Shown here piece after piece: positions 21,085 to 32,694 of a stretch of DNA of 64,000 bases. How positions within the stretch are numbered: the first letter of the stretch is position 1; every line of letters begins with the position of its first letter. The DNA is from Warburgia ugandensis (taxonomy: Eukaryota; Streptophyta; Magnoliopsida; Canellales; Canellaceae): NCBI GenBank assembly GCA_035236585.1, contig CP141132.1, forward strand, positions 18,513,945 to 18,577,944, given 5' to 3'. The notes under the pieces are model-generated. The model did no database searches and was not told the DNA's origin. It saw only the letters and a program-made list of their open reading frames with translations. Position numbers and translations under genes: made by a program.

Positions 21085-23444
21085 TGATAATTTTTAATTT
21101 CATATAAAAAAGTACCCAATTACTATTCCATGCGTTATAAATTAGAGAATAAAAGTTTGGATTTTTTCCAAAATTCATAACACATGCATTTCTAACCTAA
21201 TAATTCAAAAGTTTAATATTTTTTAAAGTTCAAAATCTAATCCAAAGTAAGTATGTGAATAATTGCAAATTTACTCTTTTAAGTGATCCAATGGCCAAGA
21301 TCAAGTAAGATGAGGATTGAAGATAAAGATCAAAAGAGAGAGTCGATGTTATTTTCAACATTTCAAAGCTATGACAAGGTTCAAGATCATCTTAAAGCAA
21401 GAATGAAAACAATTGGAAGCATCAAAGGTGACTAAAATGGTTCCATGCACAAATTCATGCAATTCCACCGCCTTCGCATGGCAGCCATCTAAGCCACCTT
21501 AGCCATGATCAAGGGTGACTAAAATGGTCCGTACAAAGAGCCATGTAAGTTCACACTTTGAATGAGAATTGGAGCCATGAATGAGGTTTCCTAGTCTGAA
21601 ACCTAAGGAAGCCAAGCCATTTAAGCTTTGAAGCCAATGGGCAGCAATTCGAGCCATTAAGTAATAAGCCATCAAAGTGAGACACTAAGCCACATGGAGT
21701 CACACTATTGAATGAAGGATTTTAGCATTTATCCAATATAAAAATTAAAATTTCAAGGGATAATTAGAATGCATTTAGGACATGGTAAGACATTCATACA
21801 TAGGTGGACCAATCAAGAGAATCCATCTCTTTTTCCACTCCTCTTTTCCCACTCTTTCTCTCTTTTCCCACTCTTTTCTCTCTTTCCTTCTTCTTTCCTT
21901 TCCACCTCTCCACATGAACTACATAGAAGGGAAAGGAGTTCACACCAATTTCCTAAAAAAGTGGTGCCTTCATTTCTAAAGCCAACCACCCCACCTTCTC
22001 TCTTTCCTCCCTCTTATCTTTTTTCTATTTACTTATCCATCTCTCTTTCCTACCTCTTTCTCTCTCTATCTTACCAGTAGAGGTTTGGAAGCATATGGGA
22101 GATATTGGGGTAGTTTGGTTGACCAAGTTGTTTAACAAGATTATAAAATCAAAGAAAATGTCAAATGAGTGGAGGAAAAGTTCTATTGTACCAATTTATA
22201 AGAATAAATGAGACATAACGAGCTGCACTAATTATCGAGGGATCAAACTTATGAGCCACACTATGAAACTTTTTAAAAGAGTGATTGAGAAGAGGCTACG
22301 ACGTGAGACAAGTGTATCAGAGAATTAGTTTGGTTTCATGCTTGGGAGCTTTATCATGGAAGCTATTTTCTTACTAAGACAATTGGTGGAGAAATATAGC
22401 GAGAGGAGGAATGTGATGACCCGGGTTTTCAAATGAAATTTTAAATACAAACTAATTTCTAATGCAAGATCGATCCAATTTGAAATAATTTTTGTCAAAT
22501 AGTGCAATGTAGTGGAAAATCTTTTCTTTCAAATTCACTTTGAAACACCCCGAGTGTCATTTTTCTTCTATAAAAAACAAGGATTCTCGGTGAAATGAGC
22601 GCTCATTTCTACCAAAAATATGGCAGAGTTTCCTCTGTTTTAAATACCTGATAAATATTGTTGATAATTTTAAAATATAAATGGAGACTTTGTCTCCTTT
22701 TCATACATCCAACAAAACAAAAATAGTTTACCTCAAAACAACACACCCAGAACCTCCACAACACAACTCAGTCACATAATTCTTCCAAATTTACATAATT
22801 ACATACAATGCAGTCTCTTCCTCATTTATAATACGATAGCTTCAGTTCAAAGACCAATTCTTACCTGTCTTCTTCCAAAGCTTCTGTTGGCGCGCTCTTG
22901 TCAATAAGCACCTCCTATTCCTTGGAAGTCCTTTATTCTGCGATACTGTCAACATGCCAAACCTGCTACTATTCTCTATATCTGAGGAATTGCAAACCAC
23001 ATCAATGCCTCAGCAAGCAATCGCTTGTGTAGGTGGAGTAAGATGCAATATTTTATATAAAAGGAAATCATGATAATTATATATAGATCAATTTAGCAAT
23101 GCTAAATCATGCGAACAACAATTCAATTATCATTTAACTTGAAGTCATTTAACATTATCAAAATCATGAATCCACTCCAAGATGGAAGGAATACCAATGC
23201 ATTAGTACAAAACACATTTGAAATGCAATTTATGTAGTCACATGTCAAACTTACAACTCATTTACATTTTCCTGATACCAGTCTTCGCTCTTATGAGCCA
23301 TTTCACATATCAAATACCAACGCGTTGTTGTGTGCATCAAGTACACAGCAAACAATATTATCCTCTTTGGCGCAGTGAGTCAGCGCAATGGGTTAGACCC
23401 AAAGACACACCAAACTCAAAGACACACCTCAAGGCTTTACTCCT

Positions 23445-23612
23445 AAGAGACTGGTAGCTTGTCTAGCCCAAAGGCCCGCCCACATCATAACGACTCCATG
23501 GCCTGCCCACATCATAACGACCTCTCAGAACGCGTCAAACTCCCCAAACAATGGGGCTAAATCCCAGGGACCGGTAGCTTGTCTAGCCCGAAGGCTTGCC
23601 ACATCATAACGA
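23445..23612. repeat. Internal repeat of the solo LTR
   Basis: GGTAGCTTGTCTAGCCC plus ...CACATCATAACGAC occurs at about 23453-23493 and again at 23572-23611. A shorter GCCTGCCCACATCATAACGA lies between them near 23502. Confidence 0.75.
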
Positions 23613-25037
23613 CCCCTCTCGCTCATATGAGCCATTTCATAATTTCCTGGTATCAATCTTACATTTCTCTCACATGGTTCACAATAATGCATAATAGTTT
23701 AATCATAATTCAAATTCAGCATGTACATTCATCTTATCTTTTGTATAAACTGAAAAGATTCATTTCAATGCTTGAAATTCATATGCACATGCATATATAG
23801 CGAAAATTGTAGCAATCTTAATTCCACCTACCTCAATTGGAGATCTTCTAATTCACTGACGCGAGTACTTCATTCAGTTCGCCTACGCGCTCCCTATCAG
23901 TCACCTCTGTAATAATACAAACACATGTTCAGTTATACAATTCTAGGACTTCTCCTAGCTTCCCTAACACTAGTTGGCATAAGACAAAGTGATAGTGTTC
24001 ATTACTATGCAAAAGGTGTTTCATTAGTTATTGGTTGATAGCTAATTTCATGGCAAATAGTTACTGGATTTCCAATCCACGCCATTGGCCCTGGATTGAC
24101 TATTCACTACTCTACTTAAGTGATCGCAAGTCACTATCACTATTCATAGGTCTTAACCCTTGATTCTTAACTAGATCAACTCTTGGTTTGGAGCTGGGTG
24201 TTATTTCTCATGCTATAGTCTTCAATACAACCTAGAATTGTATTCTTAAATCAGACTGATATAATGAGTATCATGAACAGTTCATATCAGTCAATTTTTT
24301 TCTGTTAGTTTATCCAAATTCCATACTTTATATCATATCTAAGCTAATTCATGGTTCAGGAATCCACCTGTGGCCTCTAATCATTTATCCAACATCACAA
24401 GGTGTTTGTTTGAATAGTGATAGATCGGACGGCTTAGATTATCCAATCTGTTTCACTTCCAATTCACATAATTCTAATCATTCTATTATTTTTGATGATG
24501 AAGAACTCATTTGTAGTGTCTGATTATCGATCTGACATCATGAGGTACTGTGTGAACAGTACCCGATCGGACGACTAGGATTGTCCGATTGGTTTTCAGC
24601 CTAGATTGACAATCTCACTTAAATTCTACTAACATTAGGCACCTAATTACTTATCCCTAAGCTTTGATTTAAAAATAGATGGTTGGATTATCCATAAAAC
24701 CTAGATTTAGCATGAATTGTGCAGATTTAGCTAAAATCTCAAAATTAAGAATAGAGTTTTGTAGATCTTACATTTTAAATACATTTTCGTGCATTGTCCA
24801 CCGTTGGATGGGTTGAATTGGTTCAGATCAGTCACGAAACCTCCAATCTTCACCATGTGACGTTCCCCTCTTTAATCAATGGTCAAGATCACATTGGATT
24901 CTCCAATAAACTTAGGGGTTTTGTTTGGCTCAACATGCTGAACAAAATGACCGGTCGGATTGTTGATCCGAGCCGGCGTCGTCTCCGGCAACAGCTTGGA
25001 ATTCGGCGACCCAGGAAAACCCTTGTTTTCCCCCTAC

Positions 25038-25040
<3 letters not shown>

Positions 25041-25094
<54 letters not shown>
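25041..25094. repeat. (TC)n microsatellite, 54 bp
   Basis: Perfect TC dinucleotide run within the solo LTR. The overlapping Ser/Leu and Arg/Glu open frames on both strands are artefacts of the repeat. Confidence 0.97.
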
Positions 25095-25096
<2 letters not shown>

Positions 25097-25655
25097 TCCT
25101 TCTTCTTCCTTTCTCTTTCTCCTTCCCCGACAGCTTCTCTCTCTTGCCGGTGCAACCTAGGGTTTCCAGGTGCGTCATTTTTCCCTTTCCTCTCTCCTTC
25201 TCTTCTCTTCTTTTCCTCCTCCTTCTCCTTCTTCCTTCTCCTCTTCTTCCCCTTCTTCTTCTCTCCTCCTCTTCCTTCCCCGCCGGTTTCCTCTCTATCA
25301 ATTTTTTTTCCTGTGCTTTAGGGAAGATAGACCCAACGTTTGTTGGGTTTGTTTAATGAGAGGGGGGTGCTAGTATCAAATCTGGCCCCCCTTCTATTTA
25401 GGCCTTTTTTTTTTTTTTTCTTTTGCAATATTACATTTGTGAAGCCTGAGGTACCGGTATCTATGGGGAAGGGTGAGGGACTGAGAGTTAGTCCCACATC
25501 GCTAGGGGGAAGGGTGCTGGGCTGTTGATAAAGGGTGTGTGATCTCTCATTGTAATAAGGCCTTTTCCTTGGGCAACTGGGGAAGAACAAAGTCGTGCGG
25601 GCCTCGGCCCAAAGTGGACAATATTGTTACTGTGGGCAGACCTCGGTCGTTATAG

Positions 25656-25667
25656 TGGTATCAGAGC
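25656..25667 (+). promoter_or_regulatory. PBS of the TRIM-like element (tRNA-iMet)
   Basis: TGGTATCAGAGC, an exact match to the usual plant initiator tRNA-Met binding site, one base after the left terminal repeat. Confidence 0.88.
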
Positions 25668-25746
25668 TAGACCCCAACCTAGTGTGGGTGGCTAACCGCA
25701 CGGGGGCACTTGTGTGTGGTAAGACACGCGGGGACGTGTGTCCCCT

Positions 25747-25758
25747 AAGGGGGAAAGG
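25747..25758 (+). promoter_or_regulatory. PPT of the TRIM-like element
   Basis: AAGGGGGAAAGG abuts the right terminal repeat. Confidence 0.82.
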
Positions 25759-28700
25759 TGAAGCCTGAGGTACCGGTATCTATGAGGAAGGGTGAGGGAC
25801 TGAGAGTTAGTCCCACATCGCTAGGGGGAAGGGTGTTGGGCTATTGATAAAGGGTGTGTGGTCTCTCATTGTAATAAGGCCTTTTCCCTGAGCAACTGGG
25901 GAAGAACAAAGTCGTGTGGGCCTCGGCTCAAAGCGGACAATATTGTTACTGTGGGTAGACCCCGGTCATTACAGGGAAAGACCTCCACATGGTCTTTATC
26001 GACTTAGAGAAAGCTTATGATAGAGTCCCTAGGGAGTTAATATGAAGGGTGTTGGGCAAGAAGGGGGTTTTGTGGGGGTATATAGACATAATTAAAGATA
26101 TGTATGAGGGAGCGGTAACAAATGTTAAGACCACTAGTGGCAAGATTGGTGATTTTCCTATCACTGTAGGATTGCAACAAGGATCGACATTGAGCCCATA
26201 CCCTTTCACGTTGGTTATGGATGAGTTAACAAAACATTTGCACAAGGAAATTCCCTTAGTGCATTCTATTTGCAAATGATATAGTCTTACTTGATGAGAC
26301 AAGGGAGGGCGTAAACATAAAACTAGAGTTATGGAGAGAAGCATTAGAATCTAAAGGATTTAAAATCAGCTGAACTAAGATAGAATATATGGAATGCAAT
26401 TTTAACAATGATAGGAGTAGGAGTGAAACACTAGTCAAGATTGATAACTAAGAAGTCCCCTTCAAAAGACCACTTTTGGTGCTTAGGATTAATGATTTAT
26501 GAGAGTGGAGAGATTGATAGGGAGATCACCTAGAGAATCTAAGTGGGTTCGAATAAATGGAGATGTGCACCTAGAGTTTTGTGTTATCGGCAGGTGCTAC
26601 TCAAACTAAAAAGGAAAATTCTCTATGATGGCCACAAGGCCAACCATGCTCTATGGATCAGAGTGTTGGGTAGTTAAGAAACATCATGATTATAGGATGA
26701 GCATCGCAAAAATGAGAATGTTGAGATGAATGAATGGTAAGACAAGAAAGGATAGAATTAGGAATGAAAATATTAGAGGAAATTTAGGGGTAGCACCAAT
26801 AGGTAACAACATGAGGGAGATTAGACTTAGATGGTTTGGACATGTCCAAAGGAGATCGATAATGGCATCATTTAGAAGGAGTGAGGCAATGCAAGTAGAA
26901 GGTTCTAAACGGGTAAGGAGAAGGCCTAAAAGAATGTGAATAGAAGTGATGAGAAAAGATTTAAAAACTTTAGGACTAAATGAAGCCATGGTACATAATA
27001 GAGAGGAATGTATGAATAAGATTCATATGGGCAACCCCTAATTGGGATAAGTCTTGATTTTGATGATGATATCTTATCTTCCACCTCATTCAAATAAGAA
27101 CACACAATTTTTACAAGGGGGAGACACACCACCTTAAAAAAGTGGCGCCTCCCACCTTGCTACCTCACCTACATTGCCATCTTGCTTAGTTCCTTAAACC
27201 TACACTTTCCACTTTCTTATTTTCACTCAACCACCCACTTTCCTACTTTGAGTCCTATGTATAATTCTCCTTTCTCATCCTAGGATAGGATCTTGTCCAA
27301 TTAGAAACAAACACTAGATAAGTGCCTATGGATTCCATGCCCAATGGAAGTAGAGGGATTGGTTTCCAACTCCTTGAAAAGTGGAGTTTCATCTAAGGGA
27401 GATTTAGGAGTCTTTGAATATTGTTCTTTTTGGGTGTTCCACGAAAATTTTCAAGCTTCCTTTCCTTGTTTCTTACACTTCAATTTCAAGTTAGATCCCT
27501 TCTTTAATTCCTTGCTTTGTTACTTTGTTTTTCTTGCTTTGCTTCCTTGTTTTTGCTGCCTTAGTTTCATGCACATATTTATGCCTTTAGCATTCCTTAA
27601 AGCTTGCTTTCATTTTTACTATTTTTATTTCTTAATTATTTAATATCCAAGTTATTTTTTCTCTGGTAGTGACATCCAAGAGAAGTAGTAGCTTAAATCT
27701 CTTTCGTTTCCCTCACATAGTGCTCTTGTTCCTTGCTTCGATCACCTTGTTTTTCCCTTGACTATTTGCTTGTTCCTTACTTCTTTTATCCATCTTTTTC
27801 TTTGAATTTATCTCTTAAATTCACATGCATGATATCCAAATTTAGATTGGGATCATTGGGATATGTTTAATCTTAGATTTGAAGTTGAAATCTTGCTTAA
27901 GAAAAGTGCACAATTTTCAGCCTTGTTGTCTATGTACATGTGCACCAATTTTGATGTACTTTTCAAGTCAATCAATAAAATTATTTGAGGAGCATGGCTA
28001 CTGTGTAATTCCAATAGTAAAGTATTTCAATTCTTGAGTGTTATATTCCATGAGAAGTGCTTGTTAAGTTTCTTTCCATGCCTTACTTGAATTGAATTTC
28101 ATATATACCATGTAGCTGCAATTTTTCATTTTATGTTTCATGTGCAATGTCTAGACAACTTGTTTGCTTAAAATCTTAAGAATCATTTAAGTTTTTAGTT
28201 AGTTTAGTGAGTGCTTTGATTAGTGTGTGCATAACTCCATGAGTCATGTGCATGGTAATTGGGTGACTTTCCTATAATTGGATTGTTGTTCACTTGTTTC
28301 ATGATAGTTTAGTGTTACTTGTTTAATTATTTACATCTTAGGTTAGTTTAGAAGGTTTCTTAATTAGTTTTAGAAAGTTTTATTTTTAGTAAGCTTCTAA
28401 TTTTAGGTTTAGAAAAGTGTTAATTTGGGAAAGTTCTTTGTTAGCAAGTTTCCTTAATTTAAGTTTTTAGAATAATTCATTCTAGTTTTGCATTAGTTTC
28501 TTTTATTGAATGCATGTTAGCTAGGAAAGTTTTTAATTCCATTAAATACCTTTATTTTTGAAAAGTTTTCTTTAGTTGTAGTTTCTAATTCAATGCATGT
28601 TTCCAATTCCATGTTGCTTATTTCCTAATTTAATAAAAATCATCACACTTTGGCTAAGATAAGCAACTTAAACAAGATCTAATTCATTGAAGATTCCTTG

Positions 28701-28782
28701 GATTCCTTGTGTGATCAATCTCTCTCAAGTGCAAATTACTAAATTGATTAATGCACTCGCAAGTAATTTTAAAGCTACATTA

Positions 28783-29765
28783 GAATTTAGTAAAATTACT
28801 AAGCACTAACGTAATTTACTTACGAAGGAGGCAACTTTTGACTTTGATGATGATTGCATGAAAGAATTTGAGTGCTTAAAGGTGAACTCACATCTGCAAC
28901 TATTGTTTGACTGCTAGATTGGACTCCACCATTCAAAATTATGTGTGATGCTTTAGACTACACGATTGGTACTGTGCTGGGGTAGCATATTGATAAACTT
29001 TCCCATGTGATCTACTATGTTAGTAAGATACTCAACGATTCCCAACTCAATTATTACACTATAGAAAAAAAGTTGTTGGCAGTTGTTTTTGCTCTAGATA
29101 ATTTTAGATCTTACTTGTTAGGATCTAAATTAATTGTTTATTTGGACCATGCAACATTAAAATACCTTCTTTCTAAGAAGGATACTAAACCTAGGCTTAT
29201 CTAATGGATACTATTGCTACGGGAGTTTGATTTAGAAATTTTAAATAATAAAGTTTCTAAAAAGTTTGTAGCTGACCATTTTTCTAGGTTAATTGTGGAG
29301 TCTACTGAAGAGAATGTGCATATAACAAAAATACTTTCTGATGAACAATTGTTGCACATTTCCCAGTTGCCTTGGTATACACATATTTTTAATTATCTTC
29401 TCACAAGTCAAGTGCCTAATCATTGGTGAAAACAAGATAGGAAAAGATTCATTGCCGACGTCAAGTACTTTACATGGGAAGATCCATACTTATTTAAGTA
29501 CTATCCTGATTAGGTCATTAGGAGATGCATACTTGGTAATGAACATCATAAAATCATTTGCTTTTATTATGACCATGCATGTGGGGGCCATTTCAGTTCC
29601 AAAAAGACATCTACAAAGATTTTACAGTGTGATTTGTATTGGCCTACTATTTTTAGGGATTCATATGCTTACTACATAACATGTGTTAGATATCAATGGT
29701 CAGGGAGTATAGGAAAAAGAAATATGATATCATTAAACCCTATTTTGATGTGTTAGATGTCAACC
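28783..29765 (+). pseudogene. Athila RNase H and integrase N-terminus (degenerate)
   Basis: Continuation of the outer Athila pol after the nested solo LTR. It opens with LLTKEATFDFDDDCMKEFECL (28821-28883). RNase H follows: MCDASD-like sequence near 28941, then [40 protein letters not shown] and [20 protein letters not shown] (29007-29204), then FDLEILNNKVSKKFVADHFS (29214-29429). The integrase zinc-binding region is readable as CYYDHACGGHFSSKKT near 29560-29615, then YAYYITCVRYQWSGSIGKRN near 29662-29720. It stops at about 29765 where the minus-strand chromovirus LTR starts. The integrase catalytic core is missing. Several stops make it non-functional. Confidence 0.9.
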
Positions 29766-31179
29766 TGCTCTTATTTCCAATTGGCTAAGGCTTACTAGTT
29801 GAATGGATAAACACAAAGTGGTTACTTCAATCCTCATGTAAGGAGGTGTTTACATCTCATAAATGTCAACGGAAGGTAGGGGAAGAGCAAGGCTCTATTA
29901 GAAAACCCCCTTAACCACCATGTTCAATATTCACTAGAGTGACCTTAGCTCAACCTTTCATAAGGTTCCTATGAGCATGTTAACCTTAAGTACTCTTTCT
30001 AATTGATTTTAATTAAGCTCATGAACATTTAAAATGTCATTCATGGGGTTTATTATTCTCCTAGTTTGGGCCAAGGATATGATAATCCTTATATTGTCCT
30101 ACTAACTATAGCCCTTACTAATTAAGTCCAAGTCAAATAATTCACTTTTATTTGTGTCATGAAACTCTACTTTCTCATTAGATTCCATTTTTGGTATTTT
30201 ATGCTCTTTATCTCATAACTACTTTAACAATTAAATCTACTAATAAAATTTAACCATAAATGAATTATAGCTTTAAAGCATAAAACTACAGAATTGAACA
30301 ACCTAATAATAATGGTATAAGGTACTTAAGATTACACTAGCATGATTTCTAACTAATGTACTTTATCTAATAATCTCAAATTAAATTATCATGGACCTAA
30401 GGTACCATCTCATGCCATAGTCTAATCTAACATGAAATCCTAGCATGGTCCTAACTTACAATTGCATGAAATCATACCAACATTCCTAAGTTACAATTCA
30501 TCATTCATGAATAATAATATGGACATTTGAAATGAAGTTATACTAAAATAATCTATCATGGATCCTATATTCATGAAATAAATCAAATGAAATCAATACA
30601 TAACTGAAGCTAACCAATTTCTCATTATTAAAGCTTTTACTTATGATCCAACCATTAGATCTTAGGTCTTTTCCTTTTTAATCAAGGGTTTTAATTAATT
30701 TTAGGGCTTTTACTCCATTAAGGTCCAAGATCATATTCCTTTATTTTTGGTCATGTTCAATCCATGATCTCAATGGATTCCATTATAATATCATTTATTC
30801 AATCCATCCCAAGGGTTTGATCATACTTGATCTTATTCATCAAGTGGGTCCCTTTGTATTTTTAGGGTTTTTCTACCATAAATGGTATATCCCTCAATTT
30901 ATCTTAGATTTATCCAGATAAGTCATGGTTATCACTTTATTTTAACATTATATCATCAATAAATCAGATCCCCATGATCTCATCATCTCAGATCATGAAA
31001 ATTAGAAGCTTAATTCTTAAATACAGAAAGTTTTATGAAGAATTTTCTAAATGTTATGATTTCAAAAGAAAATAGAAGTTATAAGCTTTCAGTAGCTTCT
31101 TTCCAATCTCAATTTAGAGTTCAAATGATTCCACAATTGAATTGTGAAGTTCACAGTCATTCCTAGGGTCTAGATTTGA

Positions 31180-31420
31180 TCTGGGCCTAGCGAAACGAAC
31201 AACTCAGATTGATCTGGTGGAGCGGGCCAGTCAGGCAGAAGGGTTGGCACGCTCATGTCACCGGGACACAAGCATGACGCGATTCGCCTGGGACTGGCGC
31301 TATCGTGTGGTCATCCCATCAGGATGATGTCGCATGCGGCGCACACGTACGGAGACGTTGCCACAGGGCATGCCTCCTCACACGGTTTTGCAGTGCGTTC
31401 CGTAGTCCGATTCAATTTGG
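31180..31420. repeat. GC-rich block inside the chromovirus LTR
   Basis: A 240-bp stretch, markedly richer in G, C and CpG than its surroundings, has a diverged counterpart in the other LTR at about 40690-40910. Short frames at 31255-31544 come from this composition and are not called genes. Confidence 0.6.
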
Positions 31421-32070
31421 GGAGATCAGACAATCTATTTTGGACCATCCAATCAATCCTCTTCAATCAAAGGCTCAAAAATCTATAAAATTTCCTAAAA
31501 CTTCTATCCTAGGGGTTTTGGACCCTTCTAGATCAATTGGATGACTCAAATTTTCCATATGAGCCCTCCATTATCTAGAATTAAAGGGTTCTAGTCCTTA
31601 GTTTACTTTTATAAATTTTAACCTAAAACTATTGACAGAAAAATAAAAATTACATAAAACAACTTGAAATAAGTATAAGAAGTGGTTCCACCTACCTAAT
31701 TAGAGAAAAAATGTAGATTTAAAGCCCAATTTGAAATAATACCTTTTGATGATAAGATAGCCCGATAGTCCCTTGTTTTGTGATTTTTCTTTGATTGCAT
31801 CGTTGGATCTTGAAATTGATTTGGGAGTCTTGTAGATAAGGTAGTCTAAGATTATATGGAAGGTGGGATTTGCGAGATTCAACTTCGAACAGAGTGCCTA
31901 ATTGAATTTAGGTCTCTTGTTCCAATTAGAGAGAGGAGAGAGAAAGTGCAAGAAGAGAGATTTTTGGGAGTTTTGGAATAGTGGGAAGGAATCTAGATCT
32001 AGTTTTTTAGAGTAAGCAATATTATTTTGTGAGAATTTTAATGAACATTTTTGGAGTATTTTTGGAGGGG

Positions 32071-32080
32071 TATTTATAGG
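32071..32080 (-). promoter_or_regulatory. TATA box of the chromovirus LTR
   Basis: The minus strand reads CCTATAAATA, about 570 bp into the LTR. The other LTR has CCCATAAATAC at the matching place (near 41553). Probable core promoter of the element. Confidence 0.6.
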
Positions 32081-32647
32081 TGTTTTGTATTTTTCATAAT
32101 TACATGTAATAATTATGTTTTAATTCTTTTAAATATTAAATTAACATTGGATCCTCCACTACCACCTCCTTCTCCACTAGTAGATGGTATTAGTTTAACC
32201 ACTCATTACATGTTTTTTGGGCGTTGGATTGGTTTGTGGGCCCCACGGGGTGTGAAAGGTCCATTTTGCCCTTTTATGGAGAAAAATCTATTTTATTCTC
32301 CTGAACTAGGAATTGAGTGTACTTAGTGGCATTGAAATTTTATTTCCTAGTACATTCTAAATATTGATGTCTTAGATCTCAGTTATGGGTAAAATTACCA
32401 TTTTACCCTTTTATTCATAAAAATGAAAAAAATTAAGGATTTTTTCATTTTTTCTCTAAATTGAACATACTTAGTGTTATTTCGATCGATTTTTCAAGTA
32501 CATTCATAATTTATAAGTTTTAAATCATGTTTTAATCTCTATAAAAAGAAAATTTCCAATAACCTAATATTCCAGCCTGGAATTTTTGAAAACTCAGACT
32601 TTATTGATTTTCTCAATCAATTTACAAAAATGAGGGTTATTACAACA

Positions 32648-32658
32648 TTCCCCCCTTA
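32648..32658 (-). promoter_or_regulatory. Polypurine tract of the chromovirus
   Basis: The minus strand reads GTAAGGGGGGAA, immediately upstream of the 3' LTR start (TGTAATAACCC). Confidence 0.85.
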
Positions 32659-32694
32659 CAATAATTTCATCCTCGAAATTTGTAATAGAATAAC

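Larger units (their letters stand above)
22412..25435 (-). repeat. Solo LTR, chromovirus-like, inside the LINE
   Basis: About 3.0 kb beginning TGTGATGACCCGGG and ending ...GCAATATTACA on the plus strand. It is oriented as minus because its left end resembles the 3' end of the minus-strand chromovirus LTR at 37247: TGTGACGAATCGGG, and further in GTAGTGGAAAATCTTTTCTTT against GTAGCGAAAATTCTTTTCTTT. It contains a repeated motif CCACATCATAACGAC with GGTAGCTTGTCTAGCCC (23451-23611) and a CT microsatellite. No PBS or pol adjoins it. Its right boundary with the TRIM-like element is uncertain by several bases. Confidence 0.65.
25440..25973 (+). mobile_element. TRIM-like miniature LTR retroelement
   Basis: Two 215-bp direct repeats, 25440-25654 and 25759-25973, both begin TGAAGCCTGAGG and end TTATA/TTACA. 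They surround a 104-bp interior with no coding capacity. Directly after the left repeat lies TGGTATCAGAGC (25656-25667), the initiator tRNA-Met primer-binding site. Directly before the right repeat lies AAGGGGGAAAGG (25747-25758), a polypurine tract. This is the complete layout of a terminal-repeat retrotransposon in miniature, which must borrow proteins from other elements. I count 13 differences between the repeats, all transitions. A TAGTCCCACATCG motif common in plant LTRs is present. No target duplication directly flanks it. Confidence 0.85.
22074..27069 (+). mobile_element. 5'-truncated RTE-type LINE, interrupted
   Basis: Non-LTR retrotransposon coding for endonuclease/RT; only the RT part remains. 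The left piece (22074-22411) reads VEVWKHMGDIGV, LTKLFNKIIKSKKMSNEWRK, YRGIKLMSHTMKLF and LLRQLVEKYSERR. The right piece (25974-27069) resumes KDLHMVFIDLEKAYDRVPRE, then VGLQQGSTLSPYPFTLVMD, the catalytic box and WFGHVQRRS near the C-terminus. The catalytic FADD reads FAND at 26269-26280. The 3' end GATAAGTCTTGATTTTGATG with a TGATGAT tail is typical of plant RTE elements. TATCTTA flanks both ends (22067-22073 and 27070-27076), a plausible target duplication. It lies inside the solo Athila LTR. Confidence 0.88.
21085..28782 (+). repeat. Solo Athila LTR nested in Athila pol (itself interrupted)
   Basis: Starts TGATAATTTTTAATTTCATA, matching the start of the 5' LTR at 13931, and ends near ...TTTTAAAGCTACATTA. 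It is flanked by GACTT (21080-21084) and GAATT (28783-28787), a 5-bp target duplication with one change. The host reading frame rejoins across it (KDF, then SKIT...NLLTKEATFDFD). Subtracting the nested LINE (22074-27069) leaves about 2.7 kb, close to the 2.6-kb length of the outer LTR. There is no internal domain, hence a solo LTR. Confidence 0.85.
29766..32644 (-). repeat. 3' LTR of the chromovirus, truncated
   Basis: Aligns along its length with 39354-42099 (for example both contain CCAATTGGCTAAGGCTTACT near the left end and GGATCCTCCACTACCACC further right). Its right end GGGTTATTACA abuts the polypurine tract. The counterpart of 37247-39353 is absent. Relative to the other LTR it has about 110 extra bases near 31000-31110. 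Confidence 0.85.

Noticed and set aside
22325..22507. Minus-strand 60-codon frame
   Set aside because: Crosses the LINE/solo-LTR junction, so it is an artefact of insertion.
24794..25373. Overlapping frames of up to 175 codons on both strands
   Set aside because: Produced by the CT microsatellite and flanking CT-rich DNA inside a solo LTR; no domain.
25656..25670. TGGTATCAGAGC considered as part of a tRNA gene
   Set aside because: Only the 3' tRNA complement is present, placed exactly after a terminal repeat; this is a retroelement primer-binding site.
31255..31544. Two overlapping plus-strand frames with ordinary-looking amino-acid composition
   Set aside because: They fall in the GC-rich block of the chromovirus LTR. 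The second LTR does not preserve the frame, so they are not treated as a captured gene.
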